21,633 nucleotides of DNA from G020354085 sp964629975 (GCA_964629975.1 CAZVUN010000035.1:1-21633); one strand, 5' to 3'; shown: positions 7,143 through 15,227, numbered from the stretch's first letter. Notes: a model not told the origin generated them from the sequence alone. Translations and numbers: made by a program.

Positions 7143-7823
7143 ATGTCCGCGCTCCCGGCCGCCGATATCCTGGCGTTGATCTGGTTCCTGGCCCTGTGGG
7201 TTGGCTACACCCAGTATGCCGACCGCTTCGCGCGCCGCAGCCGTTCCCTGCGCGCGGTCATGCATGCCCACCGCTACGCGTGGATGCAGCGCATGCTGGC
7301 GCGCGACAACCGCATGGTGGACACCGGGGTGGTGAGCAACCTGCAGCAGAGCGTGTCGTTCTTTGCCTCGACGACGCTGCTCATCCTTGCCGGTCTCGTG
7401 ACCCTGCTCGGCGCGAGTGAGAAGGCCATCGTGCTGCTGCGCGAGGTGCCGTTCGCGAGCAAATCGACCCTGCTGCTGTGGGAGCTGAAGCTGCTGGTGC
7501 TGGTGGTCATGTTCGTGCACGCGTTCTTCAAGTTCACCTGGGGCCTGCGCCAGTTCAACTACGCCTCAATCCTGATCGGTGCCGCACCGCCACCGCCGGC
7601 GGCCGCCGGCGCCGAGGCCTACGCCCGGCGTGTGGCCGAGGTCGCGACCCGCGCCTCGAAGGACTTCAACCAGGGCCTGCGCGCCTACTACCTCAGTCTC
7701 GCCGCGCTCGCGTGGTTCATCAGTCCGTGGGCCTTCATGGCCGCGACCACGCTCGTGATCGGTGTGCTGTACTGGCGCGAGTACCATTCCGCGGCGCTCG
7801 CGACTCTGGTGCCGAAAGAGTAG
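7143..7823 (+). CDS. DUF599 family inner-membrane protein
   Basis: The 226-residue protein has hydrophobic helices at about 7-24, 70-91, 108-130 and 180-211 (the last long enough for two). The segments RDNRMVDTGVVSNLQQSVSF (54-73) and FFKFTWGLRQFNY (128-140) match what I recall of DUF599, an uncharacterised membrane family of proteobacteria. A low-complexity run of prolines and alanines (149-156) separates the third and fourth hydrophobic regions. The ATG lacks a Shine-Dalgarno and follows a -10-like hexamer by 6 nt. It stands alone: parC ends 101 bp upstream on the same strand, and the next gene is convergent with a 27-bp gap. Function unknown. Confidence 0.85.
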   Translation: MSALPAADILALIWFLALWVGYTQYADRFARRSRSLRAVMHAHRYAWMQRMLARDNRMVDTGVVSNLQQSVSFFASTTLLILAGLVTLLGASEKAIVLLREVPFASKSTLLLWELKLLVLVVMFVHAFFKFTWGLRQFNYASILIGAAPPPPAAAGAEAYARRVAEVATRASKDFNQGLRAYYLSLAALAWFISPWAFMAATTLVIGVLYWREYHSAALATLVPKE

Positions 7824-7826
7824 ACG

Positions 7827-7850
7827 ACGCGGCGCGGAGCGCGTGGCGCC
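7827..7850. terminator. Possible shared stem between convergent genes
   Basis: The gap between the DUF599 and lipoprotein stops contains GGCGC (7831-7835) facing GCGCC (7846-7850), and alternatively ACGCG (7827-7831) facing CGCGT (7840-7844). Either could form a short hairpin in both directions. There is no T-run on either strand, so this is only a weak terminator candidate. Confidence 0.25.
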
Positions 7851-9368
7851 TCAGCGTGCGCCGATCGGCGTGTCGGCGCGGCGCAGCGACCACAGCGCCG
7901 TCATGAAGTCCGAGCCCTTGGCGGTCGCGGAGTAGAACACCCACACGCGGCTGGCACCCATCAACGGCTCGGGTTCCGCCTTGGCGGCGTCGCTCGCCTC
8001 GGACAGGCGCCACTGGCGCTGCGGCGCCTGCAATACCGTCGACAGCCAGATCTCGCCGGTCTGGGCAAACGCGGTGTCGTAGAAGCCACTGCCGCGCTCG
8101 TTGACCTGGTAGGCGGTGTAGGCGGCATCCGCGTACAGGATGCTCTCGTTCGATTGCGCGAGCGCCGGATGGGTGAGCAGCGAGTCGGGTGGGGTGAGGG
8201 TCTCGATCAGGGAAAAGGTGCTGGCCCCGGGCGCACGCTGGTAGACGTGCGTGGTCGCGCTGCCGTCGATGCCGGGCAGCAGCACGTCACTGCCGGCGAA
8301 GACGAACGGATAGGCGTCGATCTTGGAAGGGGCGTCGTCGGTGACGGCGACCGCTGCCGGGCTCGCGGCGGTGACGTCGTACTCGCGCACTTGTACGCGC
8401 CGGTCGGTGTCGAAGAAGCCGTAGGTGAGCGTGGCCTTGCCGCGGTACCAGCGGGCAAAACCGATGTCCATCGGTGCCATGCCGATGAGTGGCTTGGCCT
8501 GGCGCTCGACGACGTATTCGATCGTCGGATCGGCCAGGTCGAGGTAGCGCAACTCGAACCAGCTGTTGCCCGCCGTGTAGCCGCCGCCCGCGACCGCCTC
8601 GTTGCGTATCCAGAAGACATAGCCGCCGCCCGCCCCGGGCAGCGACGTCGGGTAGATGGCACGGCGCGAGGGGTCGGTTGGCGCGTTCAGGGTCGTCACC
8701 GTGCCGCTGTCCGCACCCGTGGGACGCACGTGTATCAGACGGCCCGCGCGGTCCATGCCGACGTAGTACGGGCCATTCGCGTCGAGCCCCGGATTGGCGC
8801 GGCCCCAGGCGCTGCTGTCGAAGGCACGAAAGCCCTTGCCGTCGCTCGGAACGAGTGCGCCGGTTTGCGGGTCGACGCCGCAGTGCCACATGGTCCCGAG
8901 GCCGCTGCCATCGCGCGCCATCTCGAACCACACCAGGTAGCGGCCATCGGCCGTGAACTCGACGTTGAAGTAGTTGACCTTGGGATCACCGACGGCAACA
9001 TCGTTGACGGTGAACGGCAGGGTCGTCGCCTCCACCGTGACCGACAGCGCGGAGTTATTGCCCGCCGCATCGACGGCGCCGACCTGGTAGCGGAATCGTG
9101 TCTCGGCGAACAGACCGTTGTCCGTGTAGTGCGCGACGGTTGTCCGCGCGATCTCGCGGTCATTGCGGTAGACGACATAGGCAAGATTTCTGCCCGCGCT
9201 CGGTGTCCACGTCAGCACAATCTGCGACGCCGACTGCGGCGCGGCGACCAGACCGGTGGGGGCCGGGGGCCGTGAAATGCTGTCGCTGGCGCTGTCGGAC
9301 CCACCGCCGCAGGCGGCGGCCAGCAGGACGCCAGCCGCCGCACATGCGGCCCGAAGCGGTCGGGTCAT
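7851..9368 (-). CDS. Lipoprotein with N-terminal fibronectin type III domain
   Basis: The 505-residue product begins with a basic-hydrophobic signal ending LLAAAC, giving a likely lipidated C20 followed by GGGSDSASD, a flexible linker. Glycine rather than aspartate after the cysteine suggests outer-membrane sorting by the Lol rule. Residues 34-116 look like a fibronectin III domain: APTGL at the start, IVLTWT (50-55), YVVYRND (64-70) and YQVGAVDAAGNNS (94-106). The remaining roughly 390 residues contain repeated strands rich in Trp, Tyr and Gly with DGRYLVWF- and DRAGRLIHV-like turns. This suggests a beta-propeller, but I recognise no catalytic motif. A strong GGGAGGA ribosome site lies about 10 nt before the ATG. 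It is divergent from the DUF3147 gene and convergent with DUF599. The role is unknown. Confidence 0.75.
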   Translation of the reverse strand: MTRPLRAACAAAGVLLAAACGGGSDSASDSISRPPAPTGLVAAPQSASQIVLTWTPSAGRNLAYVVYRNDREIARTTVAHYTDNGLFAETRFRYQVGAVDAAGNNSALSVTVEATTLPFTVNDVAVGDPKVNYFNVEFTADGRYLVWFEMARDGSGLGTMWHCGVDPQTGALVPSDGKGFRAFDSSAWGRANPGLDANGPYYVGMDRAGRLIHVRPTGADSGTVTTLNAPTDPSRRAIYPTSLPGAGGGYVFWIRNEAVAGGGYTAGNSWFELRYLDLADPTIEYVVERQAKPLIGMAPMDIGFARWYRGKATLTYGFFDTDRRVQVREYDVTAASPAAVAVTDDAPSKIDAYPFVFAGSDVLLPGIDGSATTHVYQRAPGASTFSLIETLTPPDSLLTHPALAQSNESILYADAAYTAYQVNERGSGFYDTAFAQTGEIWLSTVLQAPQRQWRLSEASDAAKAEPEPLMGASRVWVFYSATAKGSDFMTALWSLRRADTPIGAR

Positions 9369-9562
9369 TGTGCGTGTCCTCCCGGTGCGACAGCGTAGGC
9401 CCCGAGGCGGGCTGGTCCAGGCTTACAACGCGCCAGGCGGCTGGCCGTTGACCCCCGGCAGCGCGGGGGCCCGTAAGGGTCCGATGGCGTGCGCCGCCAC
9501 GGTTGTGTCGCGCGCCGCGCTGGGCGATGCTGGCGGCCGTCCGATTCACCGGAGCCGCCGCC

Positions 9563-9913
9563 ATGACGTACTACCTCGTCAAGGTCGTCCTGTCCGCCGC
9601 GCTGGTCGTGGTGGTGTCGGAGATCGCCAAGCGCAGCTCGTTCCTCGGGGGCCTGGTCGCGTCGCTGCCGATCGTGTCGCTGCTCGCCTTCGTGTGGCTG
9701 TACATCGATACGAAGAGCCTCGACAAGGTCGCGAGTCTGTCGGCCAGCATCTTCTGGCTGGTGCTGCCGTCGCTGTCGCTGTTCCTGACGCTGCCGTGGC
9801 TGCTGAAAAGGACCGGGAGTTTCTATCTCAGCCTCGGCGTGTCCGTCGCCGTCATGCTGGCGCTCTATGCGCTCATGATCGCCGCGCTCAGCCGGCTCAA
9901 CATCCGGCTCTAG
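9563..9913 (+). CDS. DUF3147-like small inner-membrane protein
   Basis: The 116-residue protein has four hydrophobic helices (about 4-20, 27-47, 61-80, 88-108) and little else. The sequence MTYYLVKVVLSAALVVVVSE and the segment LGGLVASLPIVSLLAF (28-43) resemble DUF3147, a family of unknown function. The frame is open from 9503, but the ATG at 9563 is preferred: it follows a GGAG (9550-9553) and begins directly with the first membrane helix. The preceding 194 bp, shared with the divergent lipoprotein gene, contains no promoter that I find convincing. Confidence 0.75.
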   Translation: MTYYLVKVVLSAALVVVVSEIAKRSSFLGGLVASLPIVSLLAFVWLYIDTKSLDKVASLSASIFWLVLPSLSLFLTLPWLLKRTGSFYLSLGVSVAVMLALYALMIAALSRLNIRL

Positions 9914-9964
9914 TTCGCTCGCGGGGATCGAGGAGGGGGCTGCCGACGCGCGGGGTTGTGCGCT

Positions 9965-9986
9965 GCCGGTCCCGCGCGGGACCGGC
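9965..9986. terminator. Perfect 22-bp inverted repeat between convergent DUF3147 and spoVR genes
   Basis: The half-site GCCGGTCCCGC is followed immediately by its exact reverse complement GCGGGACCGGC. It lies 51 bp after the DUF3147 stop and 11 bp past the spoVR stop, where a bidirectional terminator is expected. As RNA it would form a strong hairpin of up to about 9 bp on either strand. There is no T-run, so release might depend on another factor. A protein-binding palindrome is an alternative. Confidence 0.5.
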
Positions 9987-9997
9987 CGCTCGTCACT

Positions 9998-11491
9998 CTA
10001 CACCCGGCACTCCTGCATGTACTCGACCTTGCCGTCGGGATTGGCGGATTCGAGGCGCACGGTGAAGCCCCACAGGCGCGCGAGGTGCTTGAGCATCTCT
10101 TGTGTCGAATCGCCGAGCGGGCGGCGCTGGTACTGCGTGTGGCGCAGGGTGAGCGAGCGGTCGCCGCGGCGGTTGACGTTGTAGACCTGGATGTTCGGTT
10201 CGCGCGAGCCGAGGTTGTACTGATCGGCGAGCGCCTGGCGCAGGCGCCGGTAGCCGCGGTCGTCGTGGATGGCGCTGATCTCGAGGTCCTCGATGCGGTC
10301 GTCGTCGACCACGGCGAACAGCTTCAGGTCGCGCATCAGCTTGGGTGAGAGGTATTGGGCGATGAACGATTCGTCCTTGAAGTTGCGCATCGCAAAGTCA
10401 AGCGACTTGATCCAGTCCGATCCGGCGAGCTCCGGGAACCACTGGCGGTCCTCGTCGGTCGGGCGCTCGCAGATGCGGCGGATGTCGCTCATCATGGCGA
10501 AGCCGAGCGCATAGGGGTTGATGCCGTTGTAGTAGGGGCTGTCGTAGGGCGGTTGCGCCACGACGTTGGTGTGCGATCTCAGGAACTCGATCATGAACCC
10601 GTCGCTCACCAGGCCCTCGTCGTACATCTGGTTGAGCAGGGTGTAGTGCCAGAAAGTCGCCCAGCCCTCGTTCATCACCTGGGTCTGACGCTGCGGATAG
10701 AAGTACTGGGCGAGCTTGCGCACGATGCGCACCACCTCGCGCTGCCACGGCTCGAGCAGCGGCGCGTTCTTTTCGATGAAGTAGAGCAGATTCTCCTGCG
10801 GCTCCGCCGGGTAGCGCGCCTCCGCGGTCGCGGCCTGGGCGGCTTCCTTCACCGGGAGCGTGCGCCACAGGTCATTGACCAGCGACTGGCGATACTCCTC
10901 GCGCTCCTTCTGGCGCAGGCGCTCCTGCTCGGCGGACAGCTTGCCGGGGCGCTTGTAGCGGTCGACCCCGTAGTTCATCAGGGCATGGCAGGAGTCGAGG
11001 ATCTCCTCGACCGCGACCTCGCCGTAGCGTTGCTCGCAATCGGCGATGTAGTTGCGGGCGAATATCAGGTAGTCGATGATCGCGTCCGCGTTGGTCCAGG
11101 TGCGGAACAGGTAATTGCCCTTGAAGAACGAGTTGTGCCCGTACGAGGCATGTGCGATCACCAGCGCCTGCATCGTCATGGTGTTCTCCTCCATGAGGTA
11201 GGCGATGCACGGGTTGGAATTGATCACGATCTCGTAGGCGAGCCCCATGTGGCCGCGGCGGTAGCGGTTCTCGGTCGCCACGAACTCCTTGCCATATGAC
11301 CAGTGGCTGTAGCCGACCGGCATGCCGACGGAGGAATAGGCGTCCATCATCTGCTCGGCGGTGATGACCTCGATCTGGTTGGGGTAGGTGTCGAGCCCAT
11401 AGCCCGCGGCGATGCGCGCGATCTCGCGGTCGTAGCGCTCGATCAGGTCGAACGTCCACTCCGAGGTTTCGGACAGGAACGCACGGCTCAT
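9998..11491 (-). CDS. spoVR: SpoVR family protein
   Basis: The 497-residue product belongs to the SpoVR family (YcgB in E. coli; spore cortex-related in Bacillus), whose biochemical activity is not known to me. Characteristic blocks are VGYSHWSYGK (59-68), EIVINSNP (87-94), YLMEENTM (98-105), YGHNSFFKGNYLF (117-129), NEGWATFWHYTLLNQ (274-288) and YYNGINPYALGF (320-331). The histidine/glutamate-rich HN...F and NEGWA..WH motifs look catalytic or metal-binding, but this is inference. The ATG at 11491 overlaps the yeaH stop as ATGA and is preceded by AAGAAGG, so translation is probably coupled. It is the last gene of the prkA-yeaH-spoVR operon, which in other bacteria is tied to starvation, stationary phase or sporulation. 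The cytoplasmic protein lacks a signal peptide. Confidence 0.95.
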   Translation of the reverse strand: MSRAFLSETSEWTFDLIERYDREIARIAAGYGLDTYPNQIEVITAEQMMDAYSSVGMPVGYSHWSYGKEFVATENRYRRGHMGLAYEIVINSNPCIAYLMEENTMTMQALVIAHASYGHNSFFKGNYLFRTWTNADAIIDYLIFARNYIADCEQRYGEVAVEEILDSCHALMNYGVDRYKRPGKLSAEQERLRQKEREEYRQSLVNDLWRTLPVKEAAQAATAEARYPAEPQENLLYFIEKNAPLLEPWQREVVRIVRKLAQYFYPQRQTQVMNEGWATFWHYTLLNQMYDEGLVSDGFMIEFLRSHTNVVAQPPYDSPYYNGINPYALGFAMMSDIRRICERPTDEDRQWFPELAGSDWIKSLDFAMRNFKDESFIAQYLSPKLMRDLKLFAVVDDDRIEDLEISAIHDDRGYRRLRQALADQYNLGSREPNIQVYNVNRRGDRSLTLRHTQYQRRPLGDSTQEMLKHLARLWGFTVRLESANPDGKVEYMQECRV

Positions 11492-12741
11492 GCGGCCGCC
11501 TTCTTCTTGAACAGCTCTCGGAACACGGGGTAGATGCCCGCCGGGGTCTGGATCTTCTGCATGGCGAAGCGGCGCGTGGTGGCCGCGACGTCTTCGTACT
11601 CGGCCCACAGGCCCTGTTCTTCCTCGGCGCCGATCTGCACGTAGGCGTAGTACTGCAGGTTCGGCAGGAGCTTCTGCACCAGCAGCTCGCGGCAGCGCGG
11701 CGAGTCTTCGTGCCAGTTGTCGCCGTCCGAGGCCTGCGCGCCGTAGATGTTCCACTCGCTGGGGGGGTAGCGCGCGGTGATGATCTGGTGCATCAGTTCG
11801 AGCGCGCTCGACACCACGGTGCCGCCGGACTCGCGCGAGCTGAAGAACTCCTGCTCGTCGACCTCCTTGGCCTGGGTGTGGTGGCGGATGAACACGACCT
11901 CGGTGCGCTCGTAGGCGCGTGTCAGGAACATGTAGAGCAGGGCGAAGAAGCGCTTGGCCATGTCCTTGCGCGCCTCGTCCATCGACCCGGACACGTCCAT
12001 GAGGCAGAACATGACGGCCTGGGTGGCCGGTTTGGGCTGCCGGACGCGGTGGTTGTAGCGCAGGTCGAAGCTGTCGATGAACGGCACCGCCTCGATGCGC
12101 CGTTTCAGGCGCGCGATCTCCTCCTCGAGTGCCAGCCCCCGTGGGGTGTCCGACCCCGCCTCGGCCAGCTGGCCCTCGGCGGCGCGCAGCTGCGAACGGT
12201 ACGGGGCCTGCATGGCAATGCGCCGGGCGAGCGCGCCGCGCAGCGAGCGCACCACGTTGATGTTGGCCGGCGTGCCGCTGGTGGTGTAGCCGGCGCGCAC
12301 GGTCTTGTGTTCCGGGGTGGTGGCGAGCTGGGTCTTGACCAGGTCCGGCAGCTCCAGGTCCTCGAAGAAGAACTGCAAGAACTCCTCGCGCGACAGCTGG
12401 AACACGAAGTCGTCCTCGCCCTCGCCATCCTGGCTGGCCCGGGAGCCGCCGCCGGAGCCGCCGCCCTCCGGACGCGGTACCCGATCGCCGGTGACGAACT
12501 CGCGGTTGCCGGGCTGCACCACCTCGCGGCGGCCGCCGCTGCCGTGGTGAAAGACCGGTTCGGAGATGTCCTTGGCCGGGATGTTGACCTTCTCGCCGCG
12601 CTCCATGTCCTTGATCGAGCGGCTGCCGACCGCTTCCCCGACGGCCTTCTTGATCTGGGCCTTGTAGCGACGCAGGAAGCGCGCGCGGTTGACGGCGCTC
12701 TTGTTCTTGCCGTTCAACCGCCGGTCGATGATGAGGTTCAC
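11488..12741 (-). CDS. yeaH: YeaH/YhbH family protein (DUF444) with VWA-like domain
   Basis: The 417-residue product is the usual partner of the PrkA kinase. The N-terminus IDRRLNGKNKSAVNRARFLR (5-24) is typical of the family, followed by a glycine-rich linker (93-100) and, near residue 241 onwards, a von Willebrand A-like domain with the metal-ion-dependent adhesion motif DVSGSMDE (249-256). The GTG at 12741 is chosen as start because it gives the standard family N-terminus and lies 8 nt after GAGG. That site includes the end of prkA, whose stop is 10 nt away. The stop overlaps the spoVR start by 4 nt. The protein is thought to act with PrkA in nutrient-stress responses; its molecular role is not settled. 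Confidence 0.94.
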   Translation of the reverse strand: MNLIIDRRLNGKNKSAVNRARFLRRYKAQIKKAVGEAVGSRSIKDMERGEKVNIPAKDISEPVFHHGSGGRREVVQPGNREFVTGDRVPRPEGGGSGGGSRASQDGEGEDDFVFQLSREEFLQFFFEDLELPDLVKTQLATTPEHKTVRAGYTTSGTPANINVVRSLRGALARRIAMQAPYRSQLRAAEGQLAEAGSDTPRGLALEEEIARLKRRIEAVPFIDSFDLRYNHRVRQPKPATQAVMFCLMDVSGSMDEARKDMAKRFFALLYMFLTRAYERTEVVFIRHHTQAKEVDEQEFFSSRESGGTVVSSALELMHQIITARYPPSEWNIYGAQASDGDNWHEDSPRCRELLVQKLLPNLQYYAYVQIGAEEEQGLWAEYEDVAATTRRFAMQKIQTPAGIYPVFRELFKKKAAA

Positions 12742-12751
12742 GCCGGCTGCC

Positions 12752-14674
12752 TCACGAGGACTTGCGCACCCGCAGATACCATTCGCACAGCAGCCGCACC
12801 TGCTTCTCGGTGTAGCCCTTGGCGACCATGCGGTTGACGAAGTCCTGGTGCTTCTTCTGGTCTTCGCCCGAGGCCTTGGCGTTGAACGAGATGACCGGCA
12901 GCAGGTCCTCGGTGTTGGAGAACATCTTCTTCTCGATCACCTCGCGCAGCTTCTCGTAGCTGGTCCACGCGGGGTTCTTGCCGCCGTGGTTGGCGCGCGC
13001 GCGCAGCACGAAGTTCACGATCTCGTTGCGGAAGTCCTTGGGGTTGCTGATGCCGGCGGGCTTCTCGATCTTCTCGAGCTCGTTGTTGAGCGCCGCGCGG
13101 TCGAACACCTCGCCGGTGTCCGGGTCGCGGTACTCCTCGTCCTGGATCCAGTAGTCGGCGTAGGTCACGTAGCGGTCGAAGATGTTCTGGCCGTACTCAG
13201 AGTAGGACTCGAGATAGGCGGTCTGGATCTCCTTGCCGATCATCTCGGCATAGCGCGTCGCGAGATAGCCCTTCAGATGCGCGAGGTACTTCTCCTCGGT
13301 CTCCTTCGGGAATTGCTCGCGCTCGATCTGCTGCTCCAGCACGTACAGCAGGTGCACGGGGTTGGCCGCGACCTCGCTGTGGTCGTAGTTGAACACGCGC
13401 GACAGGATCTTGAAGGCGAAGCGCGTCGACAGGCCGTTCATGCCTTCGTCCACGCCGGCGTAATCACGATACTCCTGGTAGCTCTTGGCCTTGGGGTCGA
13501 TGTCCTTGAGGTTCTCGCCGTCGTACACGCGCATCTTGGAGTAGATGCTGGAGTTCTCCGGCTCCTTGAGGCGCGACAGCACGGCGAACTGCGCCATCAT
13601 GTCGAGGGTGCCCGGCGCGCACGGCGCGTTGGCGAGGGAGGAGCTGCGCAGCAGCTTCTGATAGATCTTGGTCTCTTCGGATACGCGCAGGCAGTACGGC
13701 ACCTTGACGATGTAGATGCGGTCGAGGAAGGCCTCGTTGTTGCGGTTGTTCTTGAACGCCTGCCATTCGGATTCGTTGGAGTGCGCGAGGATGATGCCGT
13801 CGAACGGGATGGCCGACAGGCCCTCGGTGCCCTTGTAGTTGCCTTCCTGGGTGGCGGTGAGCAGCGGATGCAGCACCTTGATCGGTGCCTTGAACATCTC
13901 GACGAACTCGAGCAGGCCTTGGTTGGCGAGGCACAGGCCACCGGAGTAGGCATACGCGTCCGGGTCGTTCTGCGCGTACTGGTCGAGCTTGCGGATGTCG
14001 ACCTTGCCGACCAGCGAGGAGATGTCCTGGTTGTTCTCGTCGCCCGGTTCGGTCTTGGCAATGCCGACCTGCGACAGCACCGAGGGGAAGCGCTTGACCA
14101 CGCGGAACTTCGTGATGTCGCCGTTGAACTCGTGCAGGCGCTTCACCGCCCAGGGCGACATCAGCCCGGTGAGATAGCGGCGCGGGATGCCGTAGTCTTC
14201 CTCCAGGATCGGGCCGTCCTCGCTGCGCGAGAACAGCCCCAAGGGGGATTCGTTCACCGGCGAGCCCTTGATCGCGTAGAACGGTACCTTCTCCATGAGC
14301 GACTTGAGCTTCTCGGCGAGCGAGGACTTGCCACCGCCCACCGGCCCCAACAGATAGAGGATCTGCTTCTTCTCTTCCAGCCCCTGCGCGGCGTGACGGA
14401 AGTACGCAACGATCTGCTCGATCGTATCCTCCATGCCGTAGAATTCCTTGAAGGCCGGATAGAGGCGGATGAGCTTGTTGGAGAAGATGCGCGACAGGCG
14501 CGAGTCCTTGCGCGTGTCGATCAACTCGGGGTTGCCGATCGCGAGCAGCATGCGCTCGGCGGCGGAGGCGTAAGCGGTGCGGTCTTTCTTGCAGAGATCG
14601 AGGTATTCCTGCAGGGACAGCTCCTCTTCCTGCGTCTCCTCGTAGCGGGACTGGTAGTGCTTGAATATCGTCAT
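12752..14674 (-). CDS. prkA: PrkA family serine protein kinase (YeaG-like)
   Basis: The 640-residue product matches PrkA/YeaG in length (about 640) and order of domains: an N-terminal AAA-type ATPase with Walker A GPVGGGKSS (110-118, K116), then the C-terminal PrkA kinase-like part, ending in a winged-helix-like region (KGYTEKQVRLLCEWYLRVRK). The start at 14674 gives MTIFKHYQSRYE, close to the usual N-terminus, and is preceded by AGGG with about 8 nt spacing; the frame is open further upstream but without family similarity. It is the first gene of the operon with yeaH and spoVR. A sigma54-type promoter lies about 125 bp upstream. In E. coli the yeaG-yeaH operon is known to be nitrogen-starvation (NtrC/sigma54) responsive, consistent with this promoter. 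Confidence 0.95.
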   Translation of the reverse strand: MTIFKHYQSRYEETQEEELSLQEYLDLCKKDRTAYASAAERMLLAIGNPELIDTRKDSRLSRIFSNKLIRLYPAFKEFYGMEDTIEQIVAYFRHAAQGLEEKKQILYLLGPVGGGKSSLAEKLKSLMEKVPFYAIKGSPVNESPLGLFSRSEDGPILEEDYGIPRRYLTGLMSPWAVKRLHEFNGDITKFRVVKRFPSVLSQVGIAKTEPGDENNQDISSLVGKVDIRKLDQYAQNDPDAYAYSGGLCLANQGLLEFVEMFKAPIKVLHPLLTATQEGNYKGTEGLSAIPFDGIILAHSNESEWQAFKNNRNNEAFLDRIYIVKVPYCLRVSEETKIYQKLLRSSSLANAPCAPGTLDMMAQFAVLSRLKEPENSSIYSKMRVYDGENLKDIDPKAKSYQEYRDYAGVDEGMNGLSTRFAFKILSRVFNYDHSEVAANPVHLLYVLEQQIEREQFPKETEEKYLAHLKGYLATRYAEMIGKEIQTAYLESYSEYGQNIFDRYVTYADYWIQDEEYRDPDTGEVFDRAALNNELEKIEKPAGISNPKDFRNEIVNFVLRARANHGGKNPAWTSYEKLREVIEKKMFSNTEDLLPVISFNAKASGEDQKKHQDFVNRMVAKGYTEKQVRLLCEWYLRVRKSS

Positions 14675-14685
14675 AGCGGCGCCCT

Positions 14686-14701
14686 CGTGAAACTCTTCAC
14701 G
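14686..14701 (-). promoter_or_regulatory. Hairpin adjoining the prkA ribosome binding site
   Basis: On the transcribed strand CGTGAA pairs perfectly with TTCACG around a GAGT loop (6-bp stem, 4-nt loop). Its last base is the first G of the GAGGG Shine-Dalgarno; AGGG follows the stem directly. The structure could limit or expose ribosome access to prkA. It is short, so the function is inferred. Confidence 0.4.
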
Positions 14702-14730
14702 TTTCCGGATGCGGCGATCCGCGACAGCAT

Positions 14731-14769
14731 GTCCCTGCGCCCGATTGTTGTTGTCCACTACACAGGGAC
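14731..14769 (-). promoter_or_regulatory. Possible stem-loop in the prkA 5' leader
   Basis: GTCCCTG (14731-14737) is the exact reverse complement of CAGGGAC (14763-14769), with a 25-nt loop that includes a TTGTTGTTGT run on the plus strand. A separate 10-bp palindrome CGTCCGGACG lies at 14773-14782, just inside the predicted transcript start. Both are within the predicted leader of about 116 nt. I recognise no known riboswitch. Confidence 0.3.
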
Positions 14770-14800
14770 GAACGTCCGGACGCCTGCACTCCATAGCGTC

Positions 14801-14817
14801 AGCAATCGCTGTGCCAA
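14801..14817 (-). promoter_or_regulatory. Sigma54 (-24/-12) promoter of prkA-yeaH-spoVR
   Basis: On the minus strand the sequence reads TTGGCACAGCGATTGCT. This is TGGCAC, five bases, then TTGCT, matching the RpoN consensus (YTGGCAC-N5-TTGCW) at every core position, with the required GG and GC dinucleotides in register. Transcription should begin near 14790, giving a leader of about 116 nt. A sigma54 promoter needs an enhancer-binding activator. The palindrome centred at 14849 lies about 60 bp upstream of the predicted start, closer than most enhancer sites, and others may lie farther up. Confidence 0.8.
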
Positions 14818-14843
14818 GGCCGCACATCGTTGGCAGCGCACTC

Positions 14844-14854
14844 GGCACAGTGCC
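14844..14854. promoter_or_regulatory. Operator-like palindrome GGCACAGTGCC, prkA-proximal copy
   Basis: The site is an inverted repeat of GGCAC around one central base. It is centred at 14849, about 60 bp upstream of the predicted prkA transcript start. The same 11-mer occurs at 15232-15242. A half-site CTGTGCC overlaps the -24 element of the sigma54 promoter (14809-14815). It does not match the NtrC site that I know. Confidence 0.4.
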
Positions 14855-15227
14855 AATGCCGCGTGCCGACGGCTGCTGGCGCGCGTGGCGCGGCGCGCGC
14901 GGGCCCCGCAACGAGGGCAGGCCCCCCGCGACCGATGGCAGTCTCGCGCGGTGTGAGCGCGGCCCGCCTGCGTCACGCGGCGCGCGCGATGTTGCTGTAT
15001 TGGCGCGTTTTGTGTTCGCGGCCTGCCCCTGGCTGCGCGCTCAAGGCACGCGGACGCTTTCGTCGCGCGGCTGAAGTGGCCAGGTCGCGGTCAGCCATCG
15101 GCACGCGCGTGGCGCGAGAACCCGCGGACCGGCGCGCCCCGGTGTTTGTCACCGCGCCCGGCAAGGACGCCACCGGCCGTGCCGGCGGGGCAGGGCCAAT
15201 AGCGGCTGCTGGCATTTTGACGCCGCG

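Noticed and set aside
8154..9275. 373-codon plus-strand frame over the lipoprotein gene
   Set aside because: The minus-strand frame has a lipobox, a fibronectin III domain and a strong Shine-Dalgarno, while the plus frame shows none of these.
9448..9476. TTGACC at 9448-9453 as part of a DUF3147 promoter
   Set aside because: No acceptable -10 hexamer lies 16-19 bp downstream; the nearest, TAAGGG, is too far and a poor match.
11492..11755. SpoVR frame extended upstream inside yeaH
   Set aside because: The Arg-rich extension is a shadow of yeaH, and the overlapping ATGA start at 11491 with AAGAAGG upstream is the normal operon junction.
14841..14856. Second TTGGCAC on the minus strand as another sigma54 promoter
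   Set aside because: The required TTGC at the -12 position is absent (CGAG instead), so only the downstream copy has both elements in register.
12689..14956. 755-codon plus-strand open frame over prkA
   Set aside because: A mirror of a highly conserved gene on the other strand; the protein is Val/Leu/Arg/Glu-biased with no recognisable motif.
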